Origin: Bacteroidota bacterium | GTDB lineage: Bacteria; Bacteroidota; Bacteroidia; B-17B0; Aurantibacillaceae | NCBI GenBank assembly: GCA_016708845.1 | Contig: JADJFB010000025.1 | Span: 1 to 64,000, forward strand | Direction of reading: 5' to 3' | Length of the DNA stretch: 64,000 bases | Shown here: positions 17,476-27,058 of the stretch, one piece after another | Layout of the letters: every line of letters starts with the position of its first letter | Numbering within the stretch: position 1 is the first letter of the stretch | The notes under the pieces: model-generated | Databases searched by the model: none | Seen by the model: the letters and a program-made list of their open reading frames with translations, nothing else | Told to the model about the DNA's origin: nothing | Program-made: the position numbers and the translations under genes

Positions 17476-18898
17476 ATTCGAAGAATTCATCCGAAAAATT
17501 CATGAGATAAACCTTTTCGCTTGCTCTCGTAAATGCCGTATACAACCAACGAATATATTCTACATTTAACATCTCTTTAGTTAAATAACCTTGGTCAATA
17601 AACACACAAGGCCATTGTCCACCTTGAGCTTTGTGGCAAGTGACTGCATAATTAAATTTAACTTGTAGGGCATTAAAATAGGGGTTTTTTCGTAAATAAG
17701 CCATTCGCAACCCTTTGATGGGTTCGTCAGCGACATCTTCCATCACGTTAGCAAATAATTCTTGCTGTTGATCTTTTGTTAACGAGGGTACTTCGGTATA
17801 AATGGAATCTAATAATAAATTTACAGTTAGTTCTGGTGTATTCTCGTAGTCGCTTAATTTTATGATGCATTCCGCAAAATTAAAACCGTATAATTCCTTG
17901 CGTCTTACAATTTTTTTAATTTCTAAACTATCTCCATTAGCAATAAATCCAGCTTCTGATTTTTCATCTAACCAAAAATAATTGTTTTTTACCACCATCA
18001 TTAAATCGCCACCACACAAATCTTCGTCCATGTAACGAACTCGGGCGCGCACGGCTTGATTAAAAAGGTTTGCTCGTTTATTACTACGTGTTACTAATAA
18101 TACATCGTTAAAACCATAGTTGCTATAAGCAGTATTTAAAGCATCTTCTAAGTCTTCACCAGTTAATCTAACTACATCTTTATGTAAACTTATCTTCGGG
18201 AATTCATCTTCAAAATTAACAATGCAATCTCGTAAATGAGTCGCATTTTTTAAAATTCCACTGGCATCTTCTTGTCTTGCTACTTGTTTTAATTCAATGT
18301 GTTTTATTTGTAAACTATAACTTGCTTTTAAGTAATCAATATTTAAAGCTGGACTTTCGTTGCTTCCAATTGGCGGTAATTGAGCAGTATCTCCTACTAA
18401 AATAATTTTGCAATTCGTGCCACTAAAAACATACTCTAATAAGCTTTCTAATAAACTATGATAAATCGAATCCGAGGCTGGATTATCTAATCCAATCATG
18501 GATGCTTCATCAACTACAAAAATGGTGTTGGTGTGTTTATTTTCGGCTAGCGAAAAGGCAACACCGCCATCGTGCGTTGGTATTTTTATAAATATTTTTT
18601 TATGTATAGTTTGTGCTGGCTTTTTTGAATAGTTTGATAGAACTTTGGCAGCACGACCTGTTGGTGCTAACAGTACACTTTTCCATTTAAAATTGGGTAA
18701 CGTTTTTGATAGAGCCGCTACCATATTGGTTTTACCAGTACCAGCATAACCTTTTATGACCATGATCTCTCGTTCGTTTTTATTGATGATGAACTCTGAT
18801 AGTAAAGCAATTAACGAAGATTGATCTGCGGTTGGAACAAAACTTAGATGACTTAAAAATATGGAAGTAAAAGAATTACTTGAGTTTAAATTATTCAA
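17474..18898 (-). CDS. RecD-like ATP-dependent DNA helicase (AAA_30/UvrD_C_2 type)
   Basis: A 474-residue SF1 helicase. Walker A is KGYAGTGKT at residues 49-57, Walker B is FVVDEASMIG with DEAS at 130-133, motif III is LVGDTAQLPPIGS, and the C-terminal motifs are VTCHKAQGGQW and YTAFTRASEKVYL. It resembles the free-standing RecD2/TraA-like helicases, lacking the long N-terminal region of RecD2. It starts two bases after the PorP/SprF stop and so appears co-transcribed with a secretion gene block, an odd functional pairing. The stop lies in the inverted repeat. Confidence 0.87.
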   Translation of the reverse strand: MNNLNSSNSFTSIFLSHLSFVPTADQSSLIALLSEFIINKNEREIMVIKGYAGTGKTNMVAALSKTLPNFKWKSVLLAPTGRAAKVLSNYSKKPAQTIHKKIFIKIPTHDGGVAFSLAENKHTNTIFVVDEASMIGLDNPASDSIYHSLLESLLEYVFSGTNCKIILVGDTAQLPPIGSNESPALNIDYLKASYSLQIKHIELKQVARQEDASGILKNATHLRDCIVNFEDEFPKISLHKDVVRLTGEDLEDALNTAYSNYGFNDVLLVTRSNKRANLFNQAVRARVRYMDEDLCGGDLMMVVKNNYFWLDEKSEAGFIANGDSLEIKKIVRRKELYGFNFAECIIKLSDYENTPELTVNLLLDSIYTEVPSLTKDQQQELFANVMEDVADEPIKGLRMAYLRKNPYFNALQVKFNYAVTCHKAQGGQWPCVFIDQGYLTKEMLNVEYIRWLYTAFTRASEKVYLMNFSDEFFE

Positions 18899-18900
18899 AA

Positions 18901-19860
18901 TTAAAAATCAAAATTAGGACATTTGGCAACATTACGGCGTCCTTTATCTAAGCCCATAGATGTAAACATGGGTGTAACACCAATCATAAATTCTAAAGAG
19001 TTAGTAGCGGCAGAATTAATGCGGTTGATCGAATAATCGTAAGCAAAACCAGCAGTTACATTTTGCCAAATTCTTATTTGCATAATTCCCGAAATAAAAT
19101 CTTTATTTCTGATGGTTGCGCCAACTCCAATTCTTTTTCTGTAATATGCCATCACGTTTAATTCTAAACTTGGGATATTAATGAATGAAGAGTGAATATG
19201 AATTGCAGGAACAATTGTAAATCCATTGTCCATAAAAATTCTTTTTCCGTATGATAAATACAACTGAGGTGTTAATACAGACTTGTTGCCAATTTGCTTA
19301 TCGCCTTGTACTTGTCTTACTTTAAAAATTTGTTGAACAGATACATCGAAAAACATTTTTTTATTATAAATTCTGATGCCCGGAATAAAGTCGGGATAAG
19401 CATAAAAGTAACTTGGATAGGTAGCAGCATATACTGGATCAGATTCAGAAATAGTCCCTCTCGCAAGTGCAAATCTTTTTACACCAGCAAATACACCAAA
19501 CGACATTGTGTATTTTGTGGTAATGGGTAAGTGTAATGTATAGGAACCATACAAACCAATGTTTTGAAAAATCCCTGCTTTTTCTTGAGATAAATAAACG
19601 CCTGCATTATGCCAACGCTTATAACTTCTTTCGGGTTTAAATGTATAATTAGCGCTTATGAAATTGGACGCTGGTGCATAATCAAAACCTACCCATTGCT
19701 TTCTCAGTCCAGTAATCACTTCTAATTTTCCATTAATATTACTACCTGCTGCTGCGGGATTATTACCATAGCTATTAAAGGTAAATTGCGTGTACTGCCC
19801 TGTTTGTTGAGCAGCACTTGTCAGATATAAAAACAAAAATATGTAGATGATATATTTCAC
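18901..19860 (-). CDS. PorP/SprF family type IX secretion outer-membrane protein
   Basis: A 319-residue predicted beta-barrel with a signal peptide (IYIFLFLYLTSAAQQ) followed by the family opening GQYTQFTFNSYGNNPAAAGS and LRKQWVGFDYAPAS. Many alternating aromatic strands follow. PorP/SprF proteins anchor or export particular T9SS substrates. The start overlaps the end of the sorting-domain gene by one base, the classical substrate-plus-PorP arrangement. It is distinct from the second copy at 24264, which belongs to the gld operon. Confidence 0.88.
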   Translation of the reverse strand: MKYIIYIFLFLYLTSAAQQTGQYTQFTFNSYGNNPAAAGSNINGKLEVITGLRKQWVGFDYAPASNFISANYTFKPERSYKRWHNAGVYLSQEKAGIFQNIGLYGSYTLHLPITTKYTMSFGVFAGVKRFALARGTISESDPVYAATYPSYFYAYPDFIPGIRIYNKKMFFDVSVQQIFKVRQVQGDKQIGNKSVLTPQLYLSYGKRIFMDNGFTIVPAIHIHSSFINIPSLELNVMAYYRKRIGVGATIRNKDFISGIMQIRIWQNVTAGFAYDYSINRINSAATNSLEFMIGVTPMFTSMGLDKGRRNVAKCPNFDF

Positions 19861-20408
19861 TATCTGATAATACTTATTGGGCCTTTGATGAATTTGTTTT
19901 TATCTGTTTTTGAGAAAAATAAAATGTAATAGTAAGTTGCATCGGGTAGAGGTAGGCCTAAGCTTCTTCCATCCCAAGGAATATAAGTTAATGATTGATG
20001 ATGTACTTGCTGCCCCCAACGGTTATAAACAAATAAATCAAAATCGGGAAAATTGTTAATGCGGCCAATACTCCAAGTATCATTAAATCCATCTGAGTTT
20101 GGTGTGAAATGTGTTTCAGGTGTTGGCTCACAAATAAGTTCTTCTATATTGAAATAGATAGTAGTATCTTTTCCATTGTCGGCAGTTACTTTTACCGAAT
20201 ACTCTCCAGGTTGTAATTCAGAAACGTTGTTTGTAATGGCTCCATTACTCCATAAATATTGAATAGGTAAAGATGTTGTAGTAGCTGTAACAGCTGCTTC
20301 AGCTAACACACATTCTTTTTCTGTTTTTGTAAAACTAACAGTCAAATCTTGTGCATTAGTTATAAGCGTAACATTAAGTATAATACATATGTAAATACAT
20401 TTTATCAT
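19860..20408 (-). CDS. T9SS type B (gliding motility-associated C-terminal) sorting-domain protein
   Basis: A secreted protein of 182 residues: signal peptide (IYICIILNVTLITNAQ), one Ig/SprB-like repeat (PIQYLWSNGAITNNVSELQP, then GEYSVKVTADNGKDTT), and a C-terminal type B sorting domain (CHU_C) with HFTPNSDGFNDTWSI, FDLFVYNRWGQQV, WDGRSLG and PDATYYYILFF. It is therefore an unusually small T9SS cargo, almost only targeting signal plus one repeat. It is adjacent to its likely PorP/SprF partner and overlaps the TPR gene by four bases. Confidence 0.9.
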   Translation of the reverse strand: MIKCIYICIILNVTLITNAQDLTVSFTKTEKECVLAEAAVTATTTSLPIQYLWSNGAITNNVSELQPGEYSVKVTADNGKDTTIYFNIEELICEPTPETHFTPNSDGFNDTWSIGRINNFPDFDLFVYNRWGQQVHHQSLTYIPWDGRSLGLPLPDATYYYILFFSKTDKNKFIKGPISIIR

Positions 20409-21109
20409 TTACAAAAATTTTGAATTAAATCGTTAGCAGCTTCAATTCCTTCTGTTTTAGCGGCATTTAAAGTTTCACAAGCATTTACATTATCTCCGTT
20501 TTGAGAATACGCATAGGTTAAAGCAATATAGGCTTCTGTATAATGTTGATCAATAGCGATTGCTTTTTTATAATCAGAAATAGCGGCTGTGTAGTTTTCG
20601 GAAATTTCATACCAATAACCTCTATTGTAAAAAGCCATTGCATAGTTTGGATTAATCGTAATACATTTATCTAAATCTTTAATTGCATTGGTATAATCTT
20701 CTAATAAGCCTTTGGCTAAAGCCATGTTATATAAGGTTTTTTCGTGATTAGGATTGAATTCTATCACTTTATTGAAGTATGAAATGGCATCTGGATATTT
20801 TTCTTTTTTTGCTGAAATCAATCCCTTCAAGAAATAAGCTTCGTAATAGTTGGGATTTAATTGCTGTAATTGAGAAATAGAAATGGTTGCCTCTTTTAAC
20901 TGATTTAATTTTATTTGAGAGTAAGCTTTTAAATATAATATACTATCAAAATGAATTTCTGATGAATTCATCGAATTGATTTCATCAATCGTTAATTGAT
21001 AGTTTTTTGTGCTGAAAGTTTCTTTTACTTTTTGTGCATTCGTCTGACTAGTGCCATAAACACTAATTAAAACAAACATCACTAATAAATATGTTAAACT
21101 TAATTTCAA
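20405..21109 (-). CDS. TPR repeat periplasmic protein
   Basis: A 234-residue protein with a signal peptide (LTYLLVMFVLISVYGTSQTN) and about five tetratricopeptide repeats, for example PNYYEAYFLKGLISAKKEKY, NPNHEKTLYNMALAKGLLED and NPNYAMAFYNRGYWYEISEN. No catalytic domain is present. It is the first gene of the block TPR, sorting-domain protein, PorP/SprF and helicase, all overlapping or within two bases, so it may be a scaffold for the secreted pair. That role is inferred from position only. Confidence 0.85.
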   Translation of the reverse strand: MKLSLTYLLVMFVLISVYGTSQTNAQKVKETFSTKNYQLTIDEINSMNSSEIHFDSILYLKAYSQIKLNQLKEATISISQLQQLNPNYYEAYFLKGLISAKKEKYPDAISYFNKVIEFNPNHEKTLYNMALAKGLLEDYTNAIKDLDKCITINPNYAMAFYNRGYWYEISENYTAAISDYKKAIAIDQHYTEAYIALTYAYSQNGDNVNACETLNAAKTEGIEAANDLIQNFCK

Positions 21110-21148
21110 TTGTTTTTTAACTCATCACTTATAACTTATCACTCAACA

Positions 21149-23104
21149 CTATATTTTTTCAACCCAATCACCATGTTCTTTAATTAAATCAATTAATTCA
21201 TTCACGGCATTATCACTAGGCACATTTTTTTTCACGACTTCTTTCCCTTTGTATAAAGAAATTTTTCCTACACCTACACCTACATATCCATAATCCGCAT
21301 CAGCCATTTCGCCTGGCCGTTTACAATACAACCCATAATACCAATCTTTATTCCTTTTAAATGATCGGTGCGTTCGCGTATTTTAGAAGTCGTTTCTTGT
21401 AAATCAAATAAGGTTCTTCCGCAACTTGGACAGCTAATGTATTCTGGTTTACTGATGCGAGTTCTTGTAGCTTGTAAAATTCCAAATGCAGTTGAATTAG
21501 CTACTTGTGGCGATGTGCAATTTTGTTGTTTTAACCATAAACCATCTCCTAAGCCATCTAGCAATAAAGCTCCAACTTCCGCTGATGAACCTAATTGAAA
21601 ATCTTGCTCAGAAATGTCTTTATAATTTCGTTTAACGATAATTGGGAGTTGAATACCTTGCTCTGTTAATGAAATAAACAATCTTCTCAATTCAGGCATT
21701 GCATGAGGATTAAAACTATCCGCTATTAAAACAATATTTTTAGTGTTTTTTATTTTTGAAACAAATTCTGGAGTTAGCACTTCTTTTGTAACTGCCACAA
21801 AATTTAATTCAGGATGCGTTTTTTCGCTTTTAAAAAATTCTTCTCCGCAAAATAAAGGATATTGTCTTAAAGGATTTTCTAATTCTTTCCATGCTTCCGA
21901 ATTATATATAATCCCTAATGTTCCAGGAATATCAAAATCAACATGGTTGTCACCTACATATACATAATCGCAAGCTAAATCATTAATATTCCATTTATCT
22001 AAAGGAACTGAATAGTTATAACCAACAGGGAAAAATGTAGCAGGACTAATACTTTCTCTTTCACTAAAATCAGCTATAATACGAGGCACGTTATGCCCAC
22101 CAATATTATTTACAGAAACAGATTCTCTTCTTTGATAATCGTATGGATTGTAAGATAATTTTACTTTTCCATTCTCCGAATGCAAAGGCTCAATTGATTG
22201 ATGTTGTTTTAATTTTTCTTCACTGTATCTATCTACAAGGGCCTTAGCTACTGGAATTTCAAATTCAGGATCTTCCGTTAACGAAACTCTTACTGTATCA
22301 CCTAATCCATCTTCTAGTAATGCTCCAATCCCAACAGCCGATTTAATCCTGCCATCTTCCCCATCACCAGCTTCGGTAACACCTAAATGTAAAGGATAAT
22401 TACGGTTAGTTTCTATCATTTTTTGAACTAACAGTCTGTAAGCTTGTACCATCACTTGCGTGTTACTTGCTTTCATCGAAATCACAATATTGTGATAGTT
22501 CAAGTCTTCACAAATACGTAAAAATTCAAATGCAGATTCTACCATTCCTAATGGTGTATCTCCGTACCTGCTTAAAATTCGATCGCTCAACGAACCATGA
22601 TTAGTTCCAATTCGCATGGCTGTTCCGTACTCTTTACAAATATTTACTAATGGCGTAAAACGTTGACGTATCCTTTCTAATTCTTGCTCGTAAGCAGAGT
22701 CGGTATATTCTATTTCTTCAAACTTTTTCTTATCGGCATAGTTACCTGGATTTACTCTTACTTTTTCAATAATACGAGCTGCAAACTCAGCGGCGTTAGG
22801 AGTAAAATGGATATCAGCAACTAATGGTGTATTGTAACCTGCAGCTACTAATTCTTTTTTATGACTTCTAAATTTTTGCTTCGTTTATGCTTGGAGCTGT
22901 AATTCTCACCAACTCACATCCAGCTTCAATCATTCTAATGCTTTGGGCTACCGTTGCTTTGGTGTCCATAGTATCAGTGGTGGTCATACTCTGTAAACGA
23001 ATAGGGTTATTGCCGCCAATGCCAATATCACCGATTTTTACTTCACGTGTTACAAAGCGTTTATATTCTGTTAACGAGTTGCTATATGGTAGGTATAATT
23101 TCAT
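21149..23104 (-). CDS. ispG: (E)-4-hydroxy-3-methylbut-2-enyl-diphosphate synthase, long form, broken by three frameshifts
   Basis: Penultimate MEP-pathway enzyme ([4Fe-4S]; GcpE). Three open pieces together give the long Bacteroidota/plant-type protein of about 652 residues. The first piece is YKRFVTREVKIGDIGIGG to APSINEAK; the middle is AAGYNTPLVADIHFTPNAAE through MRIGTNHGSLSDRIL, CPSCGRTLFDL and IMGCIVNG; the end is PGEMADADYGYVGVGVGKI. Frame is lost at 22873-22877 (A5 instead of A6), about 22855-22860 (A6 instead of A7) and 21315-21316 (two instead of three C, all on the coding strand). Cluster cysteines are present. The gene is normally essential, so assembly error is more likely than decay. 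Confidence 0.9.
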
Positions 23105-23122
23105 TTTGTTTCTTTTCTAATT

Positions 23123-23160
23123 CCCCTCCTTTGGAGGGGTGTCCGCAGGACGGGGTGGTT
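23123..23160. repeat. Intergenic double-hairpin repeat (CCCCTCC/GGAGGGG type)
   Basis: CCCCTCCTTTGGAGGGG (23123-23139) forms a 7-bp stem with a TTT loop and is followed by a second small stem, GTCCGCAGGAC, then CGGGGTGGTT. It is strikingly GC-rich against the surrounding sequence and lies between ispG and the cyclase gene. Similar modules recur between Bacteroidota genes, as far as I recall. Confidence 0.6.
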
Positions 23161-23184
23161 CTTAATTTCTTTGTGTTCTTTGCT

Positions 23185-23967
23185 TTATTTTCTCTGCCTC
23201 TTTGCGGTTAAGTGTTCATAAAATATCTTATACAAAATAGGTTTACTTGGACTCGCATCATTTTCAAAACTGGCTATTTGTAAGTTTAAAATATAAGTGC
23301 CGTCATCCACTTCATTTGGTACATAAATAAGTTCGGTAATTGTTTTTTGAAACTGTGTATTGCTTGGATATTGCCAGAAAGCATGATGTGCTACTAATTT
23401 TCCTTCATCATTTTCACGGTCAATAGATGGCATATCTATCAGTAAATGTTCAATGCCTTTTTCATTCAAAAAAACAATCGCGTCTTGTAAAATATAAGGC
23501 GGATTGGTGTTAGAATATTGCATCGTTAATTTATTTAACCCATTTGATAAAGTTCTAATTACTATCGCCTCAGGTTTTGTATTTTCTAAAGCAATTTCTA
23601 ATTGTTTTTTGGTTATCACAAAGTCACCATTTTCAATTTGAGTTGGTAATAAAGTAATAACTTCTGCTAAAAACATAAATTGCTTTAAGCATTTATTTAT
23701 GGTTACAAATTCTTTACTAATATGTCCTACACACTCGGTGTGAGTGCCATTTCCATGAGGATTAAAGGTAATATTTCTGAAATTAACTGAACCACCTTTG
23801 TTTACATCACCAATCCACGAACCGTTAGTTACTGGTTCTAATTTCATAGGTTCAACATACCATGCACTTGTGCAATTTTTATCATTGCTTAATGGAATCG
23901 AAATGTCAATTGGTTGATATAAATCAATCTTATAATCTTTTCCTTTATGAAAAACAGAAGCAATCAT
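23185..23967 (-). CDS. Cyclase family protein (kynurenine formamidase-like)
   Basis: A 260-residue metal-dependent hydrolase of the cyclase family (PF04199). The metal-binding signature is visible as PHGNGTHTECVGH at about residues 70-82, with YQPIDISIPLS at the N-terminus and LLIDMPSIDRENDEG plus HHAFWQYP toward the C-terminus. Members include KynB formamidase and polyketide-associated cyclases; substrate unknown. It is minus strand and sits upstream of ispG across the repeat; the 296 bases before its start are shared with the divergent porP promoter region. Confidence 0.85.
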   Translation of the reverse strand: MIASVFHKGKDYKIDLYQPIDISIPLSNDKNCTSAWYVEPMKLEPVTNGSWIGDVNKGGSVNFRNITFNPHGNGTHTECVGHISKEFVTINKCLKQFMFLAEVITLLPTQIENGDFVITKKQLEIALENTKPEAIVIRTLSNGLNKLTMQYSNTNPPYILQDAIVFLNEKGIEHLLIDMPSIDRENDEGKLVAHHAFWQYPSNTQFQKTITELIYVPNEVDDGTYILNLQIASFENDASPSKPILYKIFYEHLTAKRQRK

Positions 23968-24171
23968 TTTTTGGGTTTAAGAGTTTAAAAGTACAAATTT
24001 TCGGTTCTTCGAATAGATTGTTTCAAAATAGTTTCATTTGAGTTTTAAATTAAATAGTTCTGCTTTTTCTAAAAAAGTCGCCAAATTTTCTCCAAATTCC
24101 AATTTTGTTGAATCTCTGAAAAGTAAATTTTGGAGGATTTTTGTAAAAATCTTCTTTTTAACAAAAAAAAG

Positions 24172-24200
24172 TTCAAAAAGTTTGATTTTTAATAAATTTG
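24172..24200 (+). promoter_or_regulatory. Probable promoter of porP-gldKLMN
   Basis: TAAATTTG at 24193-24200 matches the Bacteroidota -7 consensus TAnnTTTG. The -33 region is weak (GTTC near 24171). It lies 63 bases before the porP ATG in the 296-base gap between divergent genes; the rest of that gap is very AT-rich and shows nothing else recognisable. Confidence 0.45.
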
Positions 24201-24263
24201 CTCTAACTTAGTACCCTAGGTATTTTAACTATACTTAACAAAAAACTAAAAAATTGGTATAAC

Positions 24264-25256
24264 ATGAAGAAAATTTTTACCACCCTAACTGTTGCTTTGG
24301 CAGCATTGACTAGCGTTTCATTCGCTCAGCAAGATCCGCAATTTACTCAGTTTATGCACAGTAAATTGATTTATAATCCTGGTTATGCTGGTACAAGCGA
24401 GGCCATTTGTGCAAACGTTTTGTATCGTCAACAATGGGTAAATTTCCCTGGTGCTCCAAAAACAGGTTTATTAAGCTTTGATATGCCAATTGGTAAATTG
24501 CCAATTGCTATTGGTTTAAACGTTATGACTGATCAAATTGGTTATTCTAAAACATTATTTGCACGTTTAGCTTTAGCTTATAACCGTCACATTGGTGCTG
24601 GTGTTTTGGGTATTGGTATCGATGGCGGTGTTTTACAGCAACAATTTAATGGAACATGGATTACTCCAGATGGTCCAGGAGTAGATCCTTCAATTCCAAA
24701 TTATGATAATGGTGGTTATGCTTCTTATGGATCAAATGCAAATCTTAACAAGTTAAGTTATGATTTAGGTTTTGGTGCTTTCTATTCAATTGCTAATAAA
24801 ATGTATGTGGGTATTTCTTCTACTCACTTAGCAGCTCAAGATTTAGTAGCAGGCGGTGAAGGTAATGTTAGATATCAATTAGCTCGTCACTATTATATAG
24901 TTGGTGGTTACACATTTAATTTAGGTGAAGGTGGTAAACACGGTATTAGTCCAAATGTAAAAGTAAAATCGGATGCTGCTTCAACTCAGTTAGATGTTAA
25001 CTTAACTTATATATATAATCAATCTTTTTGGGTAGGTGTTTCTTACCGTATGCAAGATGCAATTGCTCCAATGTTAGGGTATAAATTTACAAAAGGCGGT
25101 GTTAAAGGCTTAAAAATTGGTTATTCTTATGATTTAACTACTTCTAAAATTAAAGGCTTTAGCTCTGGTACTCATGAGGTTATGTTAGGTTACTGTATGG
25201 TTCCTAAAAACAAAAACAAAGTAACTAGTTACCAAAACGCAAGATTTTTAGATTAA
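24264..25256 (+). CDS. porP: Type IX secretion system outer-membrane protein PorP/SprF
   Basis: A 330-residue outer-membrane beta-barrel protein: signal peptide ending VSFAQ, then QDPQFTQFMHSKLIYNPGYA and NVLYRQQWVNFPGAP, the PorP/SprF hallmark. It is placed directly before gldKLMN, as porP is in Porphyromonas and sprF-like genes are in gliding relatives, so it is taken as the core PorP, which recruits PorE and the KN ring components. No terminator is visible in the 180 bases before gldK, so an operon is plausible. Confidence 0.9.
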   Translation: MKKIFTTLTVALAALTSVSFAQQDPQFTQFMHSKLIYNPGYAGTSEAICANVLYRQQWVNFPGAPKTGLLSFDMPIGKLPIAIGLNVMTDQIGYSKTLFARLALAYNRHIGAGVLGIGIDGGVLQQQFNGTWITPDGPGVDPSIPNYDNGGYASYGSNANLNKLSYDLGFGAFYSIANKMYVGISSTHLAAQDLVAGGEGNVRYQLARHYYIVGGYTFNLGEGGKHGISPNVKVKSDAASTQLDVNLTYIYNQSFWVGVSYRMQDAIAPMLGYKFTKGGVKGLKIGYSYDLTTSKIKGFSSGTHEVMLGYCMVPKNKNKVTSYQNARFLD

Positions 25257-25436
25257 ATTGTAACCTTTTAAAAAAAAGCACGTTTAAGTCCCTTACAAAC
25301 TTTATTTTTATTTGTTGATAACTTGTTAATAAAGCGAATTGTCACTAAAATCAAAATTTGGGATTATAAACAACAAGAAAGCGAAATGAAATCCATTACA
25401 AAAATTTCACTAGCTTAAAAACTAAACAAAAGCACT

Positions 25437-26990
25437 ATGAAAAAACTGATTGTATTAGCTTCGTTCATTGCCGTTGTTACTGGTTGTAACAAAAAGGCAG
25501 GAGAGTTAGTCGGCGCTGAAGGTAGAGAACAATGGTTCCAGCCTGATCCATTCGGTACCTTGTACATTCCTATGGGTAGTTACCATATGGGGCCAAGCGA
25601 CGAAGAGATAACGATGGCTCACACAGCTAAATCTAAAATGGTTTCCGTTCAGGCATTCTACATTGATGATTCTGAAATCTCTAATAACGAATACCGTCAG
25701 TTCGTAAATTGGGTGCGCGATTCTATTGCACGTAAATTATTATTAAATAATGGTTTTGAAGAGGATTTTGGTATTCCTCAAGATGCCTTCTTACAAATGT
25801 GGCCTGAGTATATTGGTGATAACAATTTACAAGATCCATATTTAAACTGGGAAGAGAAAATTAAATGGAATAGTGATGAAGAGGATTACCGCTTAGCATT
25901 ACAGCCATTATATTTACCAGAAGGAGAGCGTTTTTATAACCGTAAGGAAATTGATGCTCGTAAATTAAACTTTGAATATTACAGAATTGATATTCGTTTA
26001 GCGGCTTCAAAATCTAATCGTTTTATCCCTCAAAAATCATTAGATATTCAAGATGCTTCTCATGAATACAAAAAAGCTGATTATATCAATGGTGTACATT
26101 TAAATGATGGACAAAATGGTATCCCAGGTCAACCTTCTACTCCAGTAGGTAAGCCCGACCAAGATCCTAAAACATTAGGTACTTATAACGTTGAAGATCA
26201 AGTTTCTGTTGGCCAAGGTAATTATGTTCCTCGCGAAAGAAAAGGTGTTGACCGTTCAGTATTTATTTTAAAAGATGTTATTAATGTTTACCCTGATACA
26301 TTAGCTTGGGTTCATGATTTCACTTATTCATTTAATGAACCAATGACTAACATGTACTTCTGGCATCCAGCTTATGATGATTATCCTGTAGTTGGTGTAA
26401 CTTGGAAACAAGCACGTGCATTCAGTATTTGGCGTTCTAACTTATTAAATAACTATTTAATTGGAAATGGAATGACTATCGTAAACGATTTCCGTTTACC
26501 AACTGAGTCTGAGTGGGAATATGCAGCACGTGGTGGAAACGATTTATCTCCATATCCTTGGGGAGGTCCTTACATTCGTAATGCAAGAGGTTGTTTCTTA
26601 GGTAACTTTAAACCAATGCGTGGTTCTTATATTGATGATGGTGGATTCCACTCGGTGTATATCTACTCTTATAACCCTAATGATTACGGTTTATATTGTA
26701 TGGCTGGTAACGTATCTGAATGGACAAGTAATGCATTTGATGAATCTGCTTATGATTTTGCACATGACTTAAACCCTGATTACGTTTACGAAGCACAAGA
26801 TAAAGATGCTAACGTATTAAAACGTAAAGTAATTCGTGGTGGTTCTTGGAAAGATGTAGGTTATTACTTACAAGTAAGTTCTAGAACTTACGAATACCAA
26901 GATACAGCGAAAGCCTATATCGGATTCCGTAACGTAATGACTTATTTAGGTCGTGCAAAAGGAGATGATAACGGTAAAATTTTAGACTAA
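25437..26990 (+). CDS. gldK: T9SS ring lipoprotein GldK/PorK
   Basis: A 517-residue lipoprotein with the lipobox VTGC (Cys17) and a formylglycine-generating-enzyme (SUMF1) fold. FGTLYIPMGSYHMGPSDEE and YIDDSEISNNEYRQFVNWV lie at the N-terminus, FRLPTESEWEYAARGG in the middle, and YCMAGNVSEWTSNAFD with RKVIRGGSWKDVGYY at the end. GldK forms the periplasmic/outer-membrane ring of the type IX secretion system with GldN; the enzymatic cysteines of true SUMF1 are not needed. Insertions with a PG/DQ-rich stretch (about 225-250) are typical of GldK. Confidence 0.94.
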   Translation: MKKLIVLASFIAVVTGCNKKAGELVGAEGREQWFQPDPFGTLYIPMGSYHMGPSDEEITMAHTAKSKMVSVQAFYIDDSEISNNEYRQFVNWVRDSIARKLLLNNGFEEDFGIPQDAFLQMWPEYIGDNNLQDPYLNWEEKIKWNSDEEDYRLALQPLYLPEGERFYNRKEIDARKLNFEYYRIDIRLAASKSNRFIPQKSLDIQDASHEYKKADYINGVHLNDGQNGIPGQPSTPVGKPDQDPKTLGTYNVEDQVSVGQGNYVPRERKGVDRSVFILKDVINVYPDTLAWVHDFTYSFNEPMTNMYFWHPAYDDYPVVGVTWKQARAFSIWRSNLLNNYLIGNGMTIVNDFRLPTESEWEYAARGGNDLSPYPWGGPYIRNARGCFLGNFKPMRGSYIDDGGFHSVYIYSYNPNDYGLYCMAGNVSEWTSNAFDESAYDFAHDLNPDYVYEAQDKDANVLKRKVIRGGSWKDVGYYLQVSSRTYEYQDTAKAYIGFRNVMTYLGRAKGDDNGKILD

Positions 26991-27058
26991 AAAACACAAA
27001 CACAAAATAAACACAACCAAAAAATCAAACAATCACTAACTAAACAAAAAAAAGAGCT

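Noticed and set aside
21280..23104. Programmed ribosomal frameshifting in ispG
   Set aside because: A-rich runs could be slippery, but three shifts at different runs, including a C run, are needed, and homologs encode the protein in one frame. Homopolymer error explains all three at once.
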